The notes: a model not told the origin generated them from the letters alone. A DNA stretch of 64,000 nt from Halomonas socia (GCF_010977575.1 NZ_CP048812.1:744001-808000), one strand, 5' to 3'. Positions 18,947 to 29,970 are shown, counted from the stretch's first letter. Program-made: numbers and translations.

Positions 18947-19156
18947 TCAGACCACGTCGTCGTCGCGCCCCAAGGTTACGCTCTCGAGCTCGCCACTGTC
19001 CGGCGCGACGCTGATACGTAGCTGGATCGGCGCGCAGCAGCGCGGACAGTCCTCCCAGGTCATATGGCTGCCCTGGCTGGCGTCGACCAGCAGATCGAAG
19101 GCGGTGCTGCAGTAGGGGCAATGAACCGCCTGAGAAGTGAGCATCTCTTCGTGCAT
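18947..19156 (-). CDS. CPXCG-motif cysteine-rich small protein
   Basis: A 69-residue protein with two CxxC pairs, VHCPYCSTAFD and DCPRCCAPIQ, which would make one zinc-ribbon-like site. This matches the CPXCG small protein family found in many proteobacteria, for which no function is known. An AGGAG site lies six bases before the ATG at 19156. It is monocistronic, on the minus strand, divergent from aconitase. Confidence 0.85.
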   Translation of the reverse strand: MHEEMLTSQAVHCPYCSTAFDLLVDASQGSHMTWEDCPRCCAPIQLRISVAPDSGELESVTLGRDDDVV

Positions 19157-19348
19157 GGGGTAACTCCTGTCATCGGCCTGCCACCCGGCGGGTTTATAAT
19201 GCCAGTAGCGGCCTTGGCGTCATTCCAGCATAGACGCTGACTACCGGGCGACGCTTGAAATCAGCGCCTATCATGACCATGTGATACTGATGACCGTGCT
19301 TTCGTGCGCCCCGGATGGGCGCCCATCGCTCTTCATGAGGAGGAGACC

Positions 19349-22087
19349 ATGAGCCACACGACCCCCGAGACCCTGACACAGCTCGACGTCGGCGGACAGA
19401 GCTACCACTACTACAGCCTGCCCAAGGCCGCCGAGGCGCTGGGCAACATCGACCGCCTGCCGATGACCCTCAAGGTACTGCTCGAGAACCAGCTGCGCTT
19501 CGCCGACGACGACAGCGTCGACGTCGACGACATTCAGGCACTGGTCGATTGGCAGCAGCAGGGACGCTCGAGCCGCGAGATCGGCTACCGCCCGGCCCGG
19601 GTGCTGATGCAGGACTTCACCGGCGTGCCCGGGGTCGTGGATCTCGCCTCCATGCGTGCCGCCGTGGCGGCACTCGGCGAGGACCCGGCGCGCATCAACC
19701 CGCTGTCGCCGGTGGATCTGATCATCGACCACTCGGTGATGGTCGACAAGTTCGGCAACCCGGCCGCCTTTCGCGACAATGTCGCCATCGAGATGGAGCG
19801 TAACCGCGAGCGCTACGAGTTCCTGCGCTGGGGCCAGGAAGCCTTCGACAACTTCCGCGTGGTGCCGCCCGGCACCGGTATCTGCCACCAGGTCAATCTC
19901 GAATACCTGGGCAGGACGGTGTGGACCAAGGAGGTCGACGGCAAGATCCTCGCCTACCCCGACACCCTGGTAGGCACCGATTCCCACACCACCATGATCA
20001 ACGGTCTCGGCATACTCGGCTGGGGCGTGGGCGGCATCGAAGCCGAGGCCGCCATGCTCGGCCAGCCGGTGTCGATGCTGATTCCCGAAGTGATCGGCTT
20101 CAAGCTGACCGGCAAGCTGCGCGAAGGCATCACCGCCACCGACCTGGTGCTGACGGTCACCGAGATGCTGCGCAACAAGGGCGTGGTCGGCAAGTTCGTG
20201 GAGTTCTACGGCGACGGCCTCGACGACCTGCCGCTGGCCGACCGCGCCACCATCGCCAACATGTCGCCGGAGTACGGCGCGACCTGCGGCTTCTTTCCGG
20301 TCGACGAGGAGACCCTCAACTACCTTCGCCTGACCGGCCGCGAGGATGCTCAGATCGCCCTGGTCGAGGCCTACAGCAAGGCCCAGGGGCTATGGCGCGA
20401 GCCCGGCGCCGAGCCGATCTTCAGCGACACCCTGCACCTCGACATGGCCGAGGTCGAGGCCAGTCTGGCCGGCCCCAAGCGCCCCCAGGACCGCGTCGCA
20501 CTGACCGACATGAAGGCGACCTTCGAGGCGCTGATGGGCGACCGCCTGAATGAAGTACCGACCACCGAGAATGGGCGGCTGTTCTCCGAAGGCGGCCAGA
20601 CCGCAGTGGGTATCGAGCAGAGCTACGAGAATGCCGACAGCCGGGATATCGATTACGGTGGCAAGCAGTTCAGCCTCGACCACGGCGCGGTGGTGATCGC
20701 CGCCATCACTTCCTGCACCAACACCTCCAATCCCAGCGTGATGATGGCCGCCGGCCTGCTGGCACGCAAGGCCCGCGAGAAGGGGCTGACCACCCAGCCG
20801 TGGGTCAAGACCTCGCTGGCACCAGGCTCCAAGGTAGTCACCGACTACCTCGCCGCCGGCGGCGTGCAGGAGGATCTCGACGCACTGGGCTTCAACCTGG
20901 TGGGCTACGGCTGTACCACCTGCATCGGCAACTCCGGGCCGCTTCCGGAGTCCATCGAGAAGGCCGTCAATGAGGGCGATCTCACCGTGGCCTCGGTGCT
21001 CTCCGGCAACCGCAACTTCGAGGGCCGCGTGCACCCGCTGGTCAAGACCAACTGGCTGGCCTCGCCGCCGCTGGTGGTGGCCTACGCCCTAGCCGGCAGC
21101 GTGCGTCGCGACCTCTCCAAGGAGCCGCTCGGCGAAGGTAGCGACGGCAAGCCGGTATATCTTCAGGACATCTGGCCGTCCCAGGCCGAGATCGCCGAGG
21201 CGGTGGAGAAGGTCAAGACCGAGATGTTCCGCAAGGAGTACGCCGAGGTGTTCGACGGCGACGACGTCTGGAAGGCCATCGACGTGCCCCAGAGCGAAGT
21301 CTATCAATGGCCCGAGTCGACCTATATCCAGCACCCGCCGTTCTTCGACGGCATGGGCAAGGAGCCGGAGGCCATCGACGACGTCGAGGACGCACACATC
21401 CTGGCCATGCTCGGCGACTCGGTGACCACCGACCATATCTCGCCGGCCGGCGCCATCAAGCCCGATAGCCCCGCCGGGCGCTACCTGCAGGAGCACGGCG
21501 TCAAGCCGGTGGACTTCAACTCCTACGGCTCACGCCGCGGCAACCACGAAGTGATGATGCGCGGCACCTTCGCCAACGTACGCATCAAGAACGAGATGCT
21601 CGACGGCGTCGAGGGCGGCTTCACTCGCCATGTGCCGAGCGGCGAACAGCTGGCGATCTATGACGCGGCGATGAAGTACCAACAGGAGGGCACGCCGCTG
21701 GTGGTGGTGGCCGGCAAGGAGTACGGCTCCGGCTCGAGCCGCGACTGGGCCGCCAAGGGCACCCGGCTGCTCGGCGTACGCGCGGTGCTGGCCGAGTCCT
21801 ACGAGCGCATCCACCGCTCCAACCTGATCGGCATGGGCGTGGTGCCGCTGCAGTTCCCCGAGGGCGAAAGCCGCCAGTCGCTGGGCCTGACCGGCGACGA
21901 GACGATCTCCATCGAGGGGCTCGGCGAGCTCAGCCCGGGCTGCCAAGTCAAGGTGACCATCAAGAGCGACAAGGGTGAGAAGAACATCGAAGCACTGTGC
22001 CGCATCGATACCGCCAACGAGCTGGCCTACTACCAGCACGGCGGCATCCTGCACTATGTGCTGCGCAAGATGATCGGCAGCGCCTGA
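19349..22087 (+). CDS. acnA: Aconitate hydratase A
   Basis: A 912-residue [4Fe-4S] enzyme interconverting citrate and isocitrate in the TCA and glyoxylate cycles. The cluster ligands are Cys456 in TSCTNTSNP and Cys522 and Cys525 in [12 protein letters not shown]. The substrate motifs [10 protein letters not shown] and [14 protein letters not shown] are present. It is of the AcnA/IRP type by length and sequence, not AcnB. The start at 19349 follows GAGGAGAC; an upstream in-frame codon at 19304 is less likely. It stands alone and ends at a strong terminator. Confidence 0.97.
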   Translation: MSHTTPETLTQLDVGGQSYHYYSLPKAAEALGNIDRLPMTLKVLLENQLRFADDDSVDVDDIQALVDWQQQGRSSREIGYRPARVLMQDFTGVPGVVDLASMRAAVAALGEDPARINPLSPVDLIIDHSVMVDKFGNPAAFRDNVAIEMERNRERYEFLRWGQEAFDNFRVVPPGTGICHQVNLEYLGRTVWTKEVDGKILAYPDTLVGTDSHTTMINGLGILGWGVGGIEAEAAMLGQPVSMLIPEVIGFKLTGKLREGITATDLVLTVTEMLRNKGVVGKFVEFYGDGLDDLPLADRATIANMSPEYGATCGFFPVDEETLNYLRLTGREDAQIALVEAYSKAQGLWREPGAEPIFSDTLHLDMAEVEASLAGPKRPQDRVALTDMKATFEALMGDRLNEVPTTENGRLFSEGGQTAVGIEQSYENADSRDIDYGGKQFSLDHGAVVIAAITSCTNTSNPSVMMAAGLLARKAREKGLTTQPWVKTSLAPGSKVVTDYLAAGGVQEDLDALGFNLVGYGCTTCIGNSGPLPESIEKAVNEGDLTVASVLSGNRNFEGRVHPLVKTNWLASPPLVVAYALAGSVRRDLSKEPLGEGSDGKPVYLQDIWPSQAEIAEAVEKVKTEMFRKEYAEVFDGDDVWKAIDVPQSEVYQWPESTYIQHPPFFDGMGKEPEAIDDVEDAHILAMLGDSVTTDHISPAGAIKPDSPAGRYLQEHGVKPVDFNSYGSRRGNHEVMMRGTFANVRIKNEMLDGVEGGFTRHVPSGEQLAIYDAAMKYQQEGTPLVVVAGKEYGSGSSRDWAAKGTRLLGVRAVLAESYERIHRSNLIGMGVVPLQFPEGESRQSLGLTGDETISIEGLGELSPGCQVKVTIKSDKGEKNIEALCRIDTANELAYYQHGGILHYVLRKMIGSA

Positions 22088-22119
22088 GGGTGCCAGCGGC
22101 GCCTGCGGGCGCTGACGTG

Positions 22120-22154
22120 AAAACGCCCAGCCGGTTAGCCGGCTGGGCGTTTTT
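22120..22154. terminator. Strong terminator after acnA
   Basis: A perfect 15-base stem AAAACGCCCAGCCGG-TTAG-CCGGCTGGGCGTTTT followed by T and G. The A tract on one side and T tract on the other make it able to act in both directions, serving acnA and perhaps the convergent malic enzyme gene. Confidence 0.92.
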
Positions 22155-22195
22155 GTATCGGTTACGGCTATAATTCCCGCCGGCTACCCGGCGCA

Positions 22196-22326
22196 GGTCA
22201 ACGCGAACACGCTGTGAATCCATCCCTGGACGCTCCATTTTTCATCTGACCGCCATGGATGGCGGAAATGTCGAAATGGCATGGAGCATTTTTCGACCCT
22301 GAAAAATGAGGTTCGCTTATGACCTG
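22196..22326. repeat. Modular palindromic repeat, copy 1
   Basis: A 131-base element bounded by CAGGTC and GACCTG. It contains the core CGCTGTGAATCCATCCCTGG, then CGCTCC, an arm CATTTTTC pairing with GAAAAATG, an inner palindrome CCGCCATGGATGGCGG, and the 3' core GAGGTTCGCTT. It lies between convergent acnA and the malic enzyme gene. Sister copies are at 31.7, 48.5 and 58.6 kb. Confidence 0.75.
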
Positions 22327-22360
22327 CCCCGGTGCCGGCTTGCGCTGCTGCTAAGTGAGC

Positions 22361-24030
22361 TCAAAACGCCTTGCGCCGGTACTCGCGGTAGCGCGGGAAC
22401 CAGAAATTGGCCTCGATGGCCTCGCGCAGCGTCTCGTCGTCGCAGGTCAGGGCCACATCCTCGGCCATGGCCTGCTTGGCCACGTCGAAGGCGATCGCCT
22501 TGCTGATCTCGCGGATCTCGGACAGCGCCGGCAGCAGCGGCCCCTTGCCCTCCTGGACCATGGGCGCGCCCTTGGCCAGCGCGTTGGAGGCCGCCATCAG
22601 CATGCCGTCGGTGACCCGCGAGGCGCGCGCCGCAATCACCCCGAGGCCGATACCGGGGAAGATATAGGAGTTGTTGCACTGGGCGATGGGGTAGTGCTTG
22701 CCGCGGAACTCCACCGGCGCGAAGGGGCTGCCGGTGGCCACCAGCGCCTGGCCTTCGGTCCACACCAGGATCTCCTCCGGGGTCGCCTCGACCTTGGAGG
22801 TAGGATTGGAGAGCGGCATCACCAGCGGCTTGGTGCAGCCAGCGTGCAGCGCCTGGATCACCTCCTTGGTGAACAGGCCGCGCTGGCCGGAGACGCCAAT
22901 CAGTACCGTCGGCTTGGCCTGAGTGACCACGTCGAGCAGCGACGTACCCTGCCACCCGGCCGGGTCATGGGCGAGCCGCGCCTGGAAGTCGTAGAGGCCC
23001 TCCATGTCGCGGGTCAGCAGGCCGTGGCGATCGACCATGAAGATGCGTGCCCGCGCCTCGGCTTCGCCCAAGCCTTCAGTCTGCATCGCCAGCACGATCT
23101 GCTCGGCGATGCCGCAGCCCGCCGAGCCGGCGCCGACGAAGGCCACACGCTGCTCGCTGATCTGCTCGCCCTTGGCCTTGCAGGCCGCCAGCAGGGTACC
23201 GACGCACACCGCCGCGGTGCCCTGAATATCATCATTGAAGCAGCACAGTTCGTCGCGATAGCGATCCAGCAGCGGCATGGCGTTGGTCTGGGCGAAATCC
23301 TCGAACTGCAGCAGCACGTTCGGCCAGCGACGCTTCACCGCGGCCATGAAATCGGCGATGAAGGCGTCGTACTCGGCCTGGGACACCCGCGGATGGCGCC
23401 AGCCCATGTACATCGGATCGTCGAGCAGGGTCTGGTTGTTGGTGCCGACGTCGAGAGTGATCGGCAGCGTATAGGCCGGGCTGATACCGCCACAGGCGGT
23501 ATACAACGACAGCTTGCCGATCGGAATGCCCATGCCGCCGATACCCTGGTCGCCAAGGCCGAGGATGCGCTCGCCATCGGTGGCCACGATCACCTTGACG
23601 TTGTCCTTGGTGGCGCTGCGCAGGATGTCGTCCATGTACTCGCGATCCGGGTAGCTGATGAACAACCCGCGATGGTTGCGATAGATATTGGAAAACTCTT
23701 CGCACGCCTCGCCCACGGTGGGGTATAGATGATCGGCAGCATCTCCTCGAGGTGCTCCTCGAGCAGGCGGAAGAACAGCGTCTCGTTGTCGTCCTGAATG
23801 GCACGCAGGTAGATATGCCGGTCGAGGTCGTTCTGGCACAGCCGATACTGACGGTAGGCGCGCTCGGCCTGCTCTTCGATGGACTCGACGTTCTGCGGCA
23901 GCAGGCCGATCAGGTTGAAAGCGATGCGCTCGTTGAGGGTGAAGGCGCTGCCCTTGTTGAGCAGCGGCATCTCGAGCAAGGTGGGGCCGGCATAGGGAAG
24001 GTACAGCGGGCGCTTGGCGGTTTGCGTCAT
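22361..24030 (-). CDS. maeA: NAD-dependent malic enzyme (oxaloacetate-decarboxylating), frameshifted
   Basis: Oxidative decarboxylation of malate to pyruvate; the sequence is of the MaeA/SfcA type ([20 protein letters not shown] near the start, then [39 protein letters not shown] and [16 protein letters not shown]). The reading frame is broken near 23720-23723. The N-terminal part ends ...LPIIYTP in one frame, and the family continuation [13 protein letters not shown] is in another. Restoring one base in the G run (four G on the plus strand) rejoins them into 556 residues, close to the E. coli length. The ATG at 24030 follows GAGACGAGAG. This is either a real null allele or a base-calling error. 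Confidence 0.85.
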
Positions 24031-24177
24031 CTCTCGTCTCGTCACTGTTGATAGAGGGCCTGGCGCTCTTGGTGGCGCCCTGATCGCGCCATTCTACCAT
24101 GCTCAATGCGCTAGCTTCCCACCCAACGCAGCGCGCCCCGGCAGTGCCGAGGCGCATGGGCGAGCAGCAGCGTGGGC

Positions 24178-25383
24178 TCAGCAGCGCTTGGCGGCCGGCC
24201 GCCGGCCTGCCTCGCCCTCGAAGAACAGCGGCCGCAGCCGTACACCAAGCATATTGCCGGCGAAGCCCGCCATAAGCCACACCCAGCCGTGCAGGCTGCC
24301 CGAGGCGATACCGCTGAAGTAGGCGCCGATGTTGCAGCCAAACGCCAGTCGCGCGCCGTAGCCGAGCATCAGCCCGCCGATCACCGCCGCCGCCACTGAT
24401 TTGAGCGGGATGCGGAAATTGGGGGCGAAGCGGCCGGCCAGGGTGGCCGCCAGCAGCGCGCCGAGGATGATGCCGACGTTCATCACCGTAGTGATATCGC
24501 TCCATACGCTGGCCTGCAGCGCCTGAGCATTGTCCGGTGCCTGCCAGTAGCCCCAGCCGGAGACATCACCGCCGAGGAACTCGAAACCCTTGGCGCCCCA
24601 TAGGGCGAAGGCCGAGGTGATGCCCCAAGGCCGCCCGGCCAGCGCCAGGGTGGCGAAGTTGAGCAGCGCCAAGGCCACGGCGCCGAACAGCAGCGGCCAG
24701 GGGCCGGTCAGCCAGCGGCGCTCGCGCACTTCAACCCTGGGTGCTTCCTCCAATTGGCCGTGGCGGCGCTTCTCCATTGTCACGGTGAAGGCGGCAATGG
24801 CCGCAAACAGCGCCAGGCTGATAGCGATGCCACCACCGGACCCGGCGGCATCGACCAGCGACACCGGTTGAAAAGCCGGCAGGCTCTGCCACCAGGCGAA
24901 GTGGGCGCTGCCGATCAGCGAGCCGACGATGAAGAACAGCAGGGTGATCAACATTCGTGCATTACCGCCGCCGGCAGTGAACAGCGTGCCCGAGGCACAG
25001 CCTCCGCCAAGCTGCATGCCGAGGCCGAACAGGAAGGCACCAACCACCACCGACACGCCAATGGGGGCGACGAACCCCGACACCGGATTGCCGAACAGGC
25101 TGCCGGTTCCCAGCACCGGGAAGAACAGCAGCACGGCGACGGCCAGCATCACCATCTGGGCGCGCAGCCCGCGACCGCGACGCTCGCTGATGAACACCCG
25201 CCAGGCGGCGGTGAAGCCGAAGGCGGCGTGGTAGAGCACCAGGCCGAACAGGCCCCCAACCACCATCAACAGGCCAGTGCGAGCCCCGAAGGAAATGCCG
25301 ACCGCCAAGGCGCCGAGCAGCAGTAGCCCGGCGGCGATCGGTGTGATCGGCGACAGGCGCTGCGTGGCCAGGTGCGTCGTCAT
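24178..25383 (-). CDS. YeeE/YedE family transporter (thiosulfate uptake type)
   Basis: A 401-residue polytopic membrane protein with two homologous halves. Each half has the family signature around a conserved cysteine: [16 protein letters not shown] in the first, [20 protein letters not shown] in the second. Characterised members (TsuA) import thiosulfate; others carry related sulfur compounds. The AGGAGG site before the ATG at 25383 sets the start. No TusA-like or rhodanese partner is beside it. Thiosulfate as substrate is inference. Confidence 0.85.
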   Translation of the reverse strand: MTTHLATQRLSPITPIAAGLLLLGALAVGISFGARTGLLMVVGGLFGLVLYHAAFGFTAAWRVFISERRGRGLRAQMVMLAVAVLLFFPVLGTGSLFGNPVSGFVAPIGVSVVVGAFLFGLGMQLGGGCASGTLFTAGGGNARMLITLLFFIVGSLIGSAHFAWWQSLPAFQPVSLVDAAGSGGGIAISLALFAAIAAFTVTMEKRRHGQLEEAPRVEVRERRWLTGPWPLLFGAVALALLNFATLALAGRPWGITSAFALWGAKGFEFLGGDVSGWGYWQAPDNAQALQASVWSDITTVMNVGIILGALLAATLAGRFAPNFRIPLKSVAAAVIGGLMLGYGARLAFGCNIGAYFSGIASGSLHGWVWLMAGFAGNMLGVRLRPLFFEGEAGRRPAAKRC

Positions 25384-25439
25384 GATGACCTCCTGTGAGT
25401 TTCGGTAATGGGGCGGCATTTCTCCGCAATGCTGCAATA

Positions 25440-25457
25440 CCTTAGTATTTCACTAGG
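25440..25457. promoter_or_regulatory. Inverted repeat upstream of the YeeE/YedE gene, possible operator
   Basis: CCTTAGT-ATTTC-ACTAGG is an AT-rich dyad in the 147-base gap between trpS and the transporter start, about 57 bases before its ATG. Its position and symmetry suggest a repressor or activator site near the promoter. No regulator gene is adjacent, so the factor is unknown. Confidence 0.35.
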
Positions 25458-25530
25458 AATAAAGGAAATGCATGACGACTATGGCGAGCATTCTTTTACG
25501 TCATGAGGTGCCCCATGATCGGCGCAGGGC

Positions 25531-26559
25531 CTAGACAAAGCGGCCCAGCCCCGCCGCCTGGCGCAGGCGGTCCATGAAGGGCGCCGCCTCGGCGCGGGCG
25601 CGCTGGGCTCCCTTGAGCAGTACCTGCTCGATGTGCCCCGGGTCCTCCATCAGCGCCTGGTAGCGTTCCCGCGGCTCGCGCAGATGCTCGTTCAGGTACT
25701 CGAAGACGCGATTCTTGGCCTCGCCCCAGCCGATGCCGTTGGCATACTCCTGGCGCATAGCGGCGCTCTCCTCGGCGCTGGCAAAGGCCGAGTAGATCTG
25801 GAACAGGGAACAGCTATCCGGGTCCTTGGGCTCGCCGGGCTCCAACGAGTTGGTCTTGATCTTGCGCACCAGCTTCTGGAGCTTTTTCTCGGAGACGAAC
25901 AGCGGAATGGTGTTGTTGTAGCTCTTCGACATCTTGCGCCCGTCCAGACCATTCAGTGTCGGCACGTTATCGTCGACCACCGCCTCGGGGTGCGTGAAGT
26001 AGTCGCCCTTGTAGAGGTGGTTGAAGCGCCCGGCGATATCACGAGCCATCTCGATATGCTGGATCTGGTCGCGGCCCACCGGCACCTTGTGGGCGTTGAA
26101 CATCAGGATATCCGCGGCCATCAGCACCGGGTAGCCGAACAGGCCCATGGTGATGCCCTTGTCCGGGTCCTGGTTGCCGGCCGCTTCGTTGTCGGCCACC
26201 GCCGCCTTGTAGGCGTGGGCGCGGTTCATCAGCCCCTTGGCGCAGACGCAGGAGAGCATCCAGGTCAGCTCGGTGATCTCGGGCACGTCCGACTGGCGGT
26301 AGAAGATGGCGTTGTCGGTATCCAGACCCAGCGCCAGCCAGGTGGCGGCGATCTCGAGGCGCGACTCCTGCACCCGACGCGGATCCTGGCACTTGATCAG
26401 TGCGTGGAGGTCGGCGAGAAAGTAGTAGGACTGCACGCTGGGGTCCTGACTGGCGGCGATCGCCGGCTTGATGGCGCCGACATAGTTGCCCAGGTGGGGC
26501 GTGCCGCTGGTGGTAATACCGGTCAGGACGCGGGTCTTCTGCTCGGAAGCTGCACTCAT
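25531..26559 (-). CDS. trpS: Tryptophanyl-tRNA synthetase
   Basis: A class I synthetase of 342 residues. The HIGH-like motif is in GTPHLGNYVGAIKPAI (TxxLGN type of TrpRS) and KMSKSYNNTIPLF is the KMSKS loop. The DLHALIKCQDP and CVCAKGLMNRAHAYK segments fit the gammaproteobacterial long subfamily. The start at 26559 (MSAASEQKT) matches the family; the open frame extends further upstream without similarity. Confidence 0.95.
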   Translation of the reverse strand: MSAASEQKTRVLTGITTSGTPHLGNYVGAIKPAIAASQDPSVQSYYFLADLHALIKCQDPRRVQESRLEIAATWLALGLDTDNAIFYRQSDVPEITELTWMLSCVCAKGLMNRAHAYKAAVADNEAAGNQDPDKGITMGLFGYPVLMAADILMFNAHKVPVGRDQIQHIEMARDIAGRFNHLYKGDYFTHPEAVVDDNVPTLNGLDGRKMSKSYNNTIPLFVSEKKLQKLVRKIKTNSLEPGEPKDPDSCSLFQIYSAFASAEESAAMRQEYANGIGWGEAKNRVFEYLNEHLREPRERYQALMEDPGHIEQVLLKGAQRARAEAAPFMDRLRQAAGLGRFV

Positions 26560-26712
26560 GGAAAGCGGACTCTCGTGGTCGGAAATGCCGCTATGGTAAC
26601 GCGCGGCCCGGGTCAAGGCGACCGAGGCTGACGTTAGCGGGGCGGCACTCGTGTCAGCATTCCCGGGGTATCGCTTCGCTGCAGCTTGTGAAGCCGCCAC
26701 CAGTGCTGGCAA

Positions 26713-27828
26713 TTAGCCTACCAGTGATGCGGGATCGACAAACTCCAGTCCAAAGGCCTCGGCCACCGCGCGATAGGTGGCCTGGCCGGCATGCACGTTG
26801 AGTCCCGGCAGGAAGTGGCGGTCGTCGGCCAGCGCCTGCTGCCAGCCCTTGTCGGCCAGCGCCAGCACGAACGGCATGGTGGCGTTGGTCAGCGCCTGGG
26901 TCGAGGTGCGCGCCACCGCGCCAGGCATGTTGGCCACGCAGTAGTGCACGATACCGTCGACGATATAGGTCGGCTCGGCGTGGGTGGTGGCGCGGCTGGT
27001 CTCGAAGCAGCCGCCCTGATCGATGGCCACGTCGACCAGCACGCTGCCGGGCTTCATGTCGGTGAGCATCTCACGGGTGATCAGCTTGGGCGCCGCGGCG
27101 CCGGCGATCAGCACCGCGCCGATGATCAGGTCGGATTCGCGGGCCGCCTTGTCCAGCGCATCGGCGGTGGAGTAGACGGTGCGGATACGGCCCTGGTAGC
27201 GGTCGTCGAGCACCTCGAGACGAGCCAGCGACTTGTCGAAAATGGTTACCTCGGCGCCCAGCCCCAGCGCCATGCGCGCGGCGTTCTCGCCGACCACGCC
27301 GCCGCCGATCACCGTGACCTTGGCCGGCGCGACTCCCGGCACCCCGGGCAGCAGGATCCCGGCGCCACCCTGGGCCTTCTCCAGGCTGTGGGCGCCGGCC
27401 TGAATGGCCATACGGCCGGCCACCGCGCTCATCGGTGCCAGCAGCGGCAGACCGCCGTCGGCGCCGGTGATGGTTTCATAGGCAATGCAGGTCGCACCGC
27501 TCTGCAGCAGGCCACGGGTCAGCGACTCCTCGGCGGCCAGGTGCAGATAGGTGAACAGGGTCTGCTCGGGCTTGAGGCGGGCAACCTCGTCGGGCTGCGG
27601 TTCCTTGACCTTGAGGATCAGCTCGGCGCCGTCCCACAGGCGATTCACATCCGCCTCGATGCTGGCCCCGGCGGCCTGGTAGTCGGCGTCGCTGAAGCCA
27701 GCGCCCTCGCCGGCAGCGGCCTGCACCACCACCGTGTGGCCGCGGCCGCTCAGCTCACGAGCCCCGGTGGGGGTCAGGGCAACCCGGTATTCGTGGTTCT
27801 TGATCTCCTTGGGAACGGCGATCTGCAT
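26713..27828 (-). CDS. ald: Alanine dehydrogenase
   Basis: A 371-residue NAD-dependent enzyme that interconverts alanine and pyruvate plus ammonia. It begins [20 protein letters not shown] with the substrate-binding residues of the family. The Rossmann motif [20 protein letters not shown] and the C-terminal part ([32 protein letters not shown]) are intact. The ATG at 27828 has an AGGAGG site. Monocistronic, about 150 bases ahead of trpS. It could serve alanine catabolism or ammonia assimilation. Confidence 0.95.
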   Translation of the reverse strand: MQIAVPKEIKNHEYRVALTPTGARELSGRGHTVVVQAAAGEGAGFSDADYQAAGASIEADVNRLWDGAELILKVKEPQPDEVARLKPEQTLFTYLHLAAEESLTRGLLQSGATCIAYETITGADGGLPLLAPMSAVAGRMAIQAGAHSLEKAQGGAGILLPGVPGVAPAKVTVIGGGVVGENAARMALGLGAEVTIFDKSLARLEVLDDRYQGRIRTVYSTADALDKAARESDLIIGAVLIAGAAAPKLITREMLTDMKPGSVLVDVAIDQGGCFETSRATTHAEPTYIVDGIVHYCVANMPGAVARTSTQALTNATMPFVLALADKGWQQALADDRHFLPGLNVHAGQATYRAVAEAFGLEFVDPASLVG

Positions 27829-27974
27829 GACGGCCTCCTGTGCGATGAACGGGGTACGCTTCGACGTTACCTTCATTACAGCACAGCCGCACGATCACGA
27901 TAAAATCACGCTAAAAATCAGTAAAGAGAGCAATACTGCGCCGTTATAGCAAAAAAATATTCGGCAAATTCAGG

Positions 27975-28424
27975 TTATTTCGAAGCATCTTGCTCATCGA
28001 CCAGCACACTGCCATAGCCGGTGACGTATTCCGCCGGCATGCGCCGCGGGCGGCCGCTGGAGAGCTCGATGCAGGCGAAGCGGGTACGCGCGCGCAGCAG
28101 GGTGCGCGCATCGCTGGGGCGGCGCAGTTGGAAGCGTCGCGTCAGGGTCAGGCGGCCGTCGCAGGCGACGACCCAGGTGGCCAGCTCGAGCCGCTCGCCG
28201 ACCAGCGCCGGCGCCAGGTAGTCGAGCTCGTGGCGGTGTACCGCCATGCCGCGGTCGAGCTCACGATAGCGCGCCAGGTCAAGCCCCAGCTCAGCGGAGT
28301 GCTGCCAACTGATCGCCTCGATCCAGCGTAGGTACTCGATGTTGTTGACGTGGCCGTAGTCGTCGATGGCCGCGGCCTCGACCTCGATAGGCAACACGTA
28401 CGGGCGCGGTAGATCCCACTCCAT
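27975..28424 (-). CDS. Acyl-CoA thioesterase, hotdog fold (4HBT/FadM-like)
   Basis: A 149-residue hotdog protein of the YbgC/FadM group. The segment AAAIDDYGHVNNIEYLRWIE carries the catalytic aspartate and the conserved HVNN. It likely hydrolyses acyl-CoA esters; substrate cannot be told. The ATG at 28424 has AGGAG just upstream, overlapping the end of the DUF2007 gene, so the two are coupled. Part of the rlmI / DUF2007 / thioesterase unit. Confidence 0.85.
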   Translation of the reverse strand: MEWDLPRPYVLPIEVEAAAIDDYGHVNNIEYLRWIEAISWQHSAELGLDLARYRELDRGMAVHRHELDYLAPALVGERLELATWVVACDGRLTLTRRFQLRRPSDARTLLRARTRFACIELSSGRPRRMPAEYVTGYGSVLVDEQDASK

Positions 28425-28438
28425 GGTCGCTCGAACTC

Positions 28439-28762
28439 CTATGGCTTGATGGTGTCGCACTGCCAGCAGGCATCGAAGGCGCCCTCGAGGCGCTCGCCGC
28501 AGCCCGGACAGACCCAGTCCGGGACTGGCTTATCGGCGCCCTCGAGACTTTCGCGAATCAGGCACCTGGCGCGCTCGACATTGTGTGGCGCCACCCACAC
28601 CTCGGGCTCGCACTCGCCCAGCGGCAGCTCGCCTGCCCCGCCGCCCAGCGTCATATTGCGCAACTCGACGGGGATATCGGCGGCACGCAACACGTTGTGC
28701 AAGTGGCTGACCAATAGCCCATTGGAGTGGGCAAAGACGCGAATGTAATCGAATTCCGCCAT
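28439..28762 (-). CDS. DUF2007-type small protein with C-terminal zinc ribbon
   Basis: A 107-residue protein. The N-terminal 70 residues (FDYIRVFAHSNGLLVSHLHN to VWVAPHNVERARCLIRE) match the DUF2007 putative signal-transducing family, a small ferredoxin-like fold. The tail has WVCPGCGERLEGAFDACWQC, two CxxC pairs that should bind zinc. It starts 5 bases after rlmI ends and stops 14 bases before the thioesterase start. Function unknown. Confidence 0.82.
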   Translation of the reverse strand: MAEFDYIRVFAHSNGLLVSHLHNVLRAADIPVELRNMTLGGGAGELPLGECEPEVWVAPHNVERARCLIRESLEGADKPVPDWVCPGCGERLEGAFDACWQCDTIKP

Positions 28763-28767
28763 ATCGC

Positions 28768-29970
28768 TCAGTCGCGGAAGACGCGTACGCCGAGGGCCTT
28801 GAGATACGCCGTCTCGGGAATCGCCGGATGCACCGGATGATCCGGCCCCTGGTGGCCCTGATAGATGACCTGACCGTGGCGGTCCTGGTGGCGCACCGCG
28901 CCGCGCACGCACTCGACGAGCCGCTCCGGCGCCAGGTGCATGGAACACGACGCCGAGAGCAGCATCCCATCGCGACCCAGCAGGCGCATCGCCTCGCGGT
29001 TGAGGCGCGAATAAGCGCGCTCGCCGTTGGGGATGTCCTTGCGCTTCTTGATAAAGGCCGGCGGGTCGAGAATCACCACGTCGAATTCCTCGCCGTCGGC
29101 CTTGAGTGCGGCCAGCGCCTCGAAGGCATCGCCCTCGCCGACCGCCACCTGCTCGGCCACGCCGTTGAGGGCGGCATTTTCGGCCACCCGCGCCAGCGCC
29201 TCGCCGGAGGCGTCGACACACAGCACCTCGCTGGCCCCGCTGGCCGCCGCCTGCACGCCCCAGCCGCCCACGTAGCTGAACACGTCGAGCACCCGCTTGC
29301 CGGCCACCAGGCCGTTGAGCCAGGCGCGATTGGCGCGGTGGTCGTAGAACCAGCCGGTCTTCTGGCCGTCAAGCACCGGCGCCACGAAGCGCACGCCGTT
29401 CTCCTCCAGCAGCACCTGCTCGGGCAGTTCGCCCTTGACCACCTCGACGTGACGCTCGAGCTGCTCCTGGCGGCGCCCGGAGGAGTCGTTCTTGAACACG
29501 ATGGCGCGCGGCGACAGTACCTTGTCGAGGGCGGCGACCACCTCTTCGCCGAGGCGCTCCATGCCCAGGGTATTGAGCTGCACCACCAGCACGTCGTCGA
29601 AGCGGTCGACGATCAATCCCGGCAGCAGGTCGCCCTCGCCGTGCACCAGGCGATAGAACGGCTTGGCAAACAGTCGCTGGCGCAACCCCAGCGCCTGTTT
29701 GAAGCGGTGCACCAGCAGCGAGCGGTCGAGCCGCACGTCGGGGTCGCGAGACACCACCCGCGCACAGATCAGCGAATGTGGATTGACGTAGGCCACCCCC
29801 ATCGCCTTGCCGTTGGCGGCCTCGATCACCGCCTGGGCGCCGGGTTCGAAGCCCTTGAGCGGCGTGGCCTCGATGTCGACCTCGTTGGAGTAGAGCCACA
29901 GATGCCCCGCCTTGAGGCGGCGGTCGGCATTCTTCTTCAAGCGCAGGCGTTCGGTCACGGATATCTCCAA
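28768..29970 (-). CDS. rlmI: 23S rRNA m5C methyltransferase, RlmI type
   Basis: A 400-residue SAM-dependent methyltransferase. The N-terminal PUA domain (LKKNADRRLKAGHLWLYSNE) is followed by an RNA-binding segment and a Rossmann methyltransferase domain (VLDVFSYVGGWGVQAAASGA), with the catalytic region DVVILDPPAFIKKRKD and ASCSMHL. E. coli RlmI modifies C1962 of 23S rRNA. It heads a small operon with the DUF2007 and thioesterase genes. An RlmI paralogue with another target is possible. Confidence 0.85.
   Translation of the reverse strand: MEISVTERLRLKKNADRRLKAGHLWLYSNEVDIEATPLKGFEPGAQAVIEAANGKAMGVAYVNPHSLICARVVSRDPDVRLDRSLLVHRFKQALGLRQRLFAKPFYRLVHGEGDLLPGLIVDRFDDVLVVQLNTLGMERLGEEVVAALDKVLSPRAIVFKNDSSGRRQEQLERHVEVVKGELPEQVLLEENGVRFVAPVLDGQKTGWFYDHRANRAWLNGLVAGKRVLDVFSYVGGWGVQAAASGASEVLCVDASGEALARVAENAALNGVAEQVAVGEGDAFEALAALKADGEEFDVVILDPPAFIKKRKDIPNGERAYSRLNREAMRLLGRDGMLLSASCSMHLAPERLVECVRGAVRHQDRHGQVIYQGHQGPDHPVHPAIPETAYLKALGVRVFRD

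Noticed and set aside
24031-24505. N-terminal extension of malic enzyme in the downstream frame
   Set aside because: The open frame continues upstream opposite the YeeE/YedE gene and has no similarity; the real N terminus is in another frame (start 24030), which exposes the frameshift.
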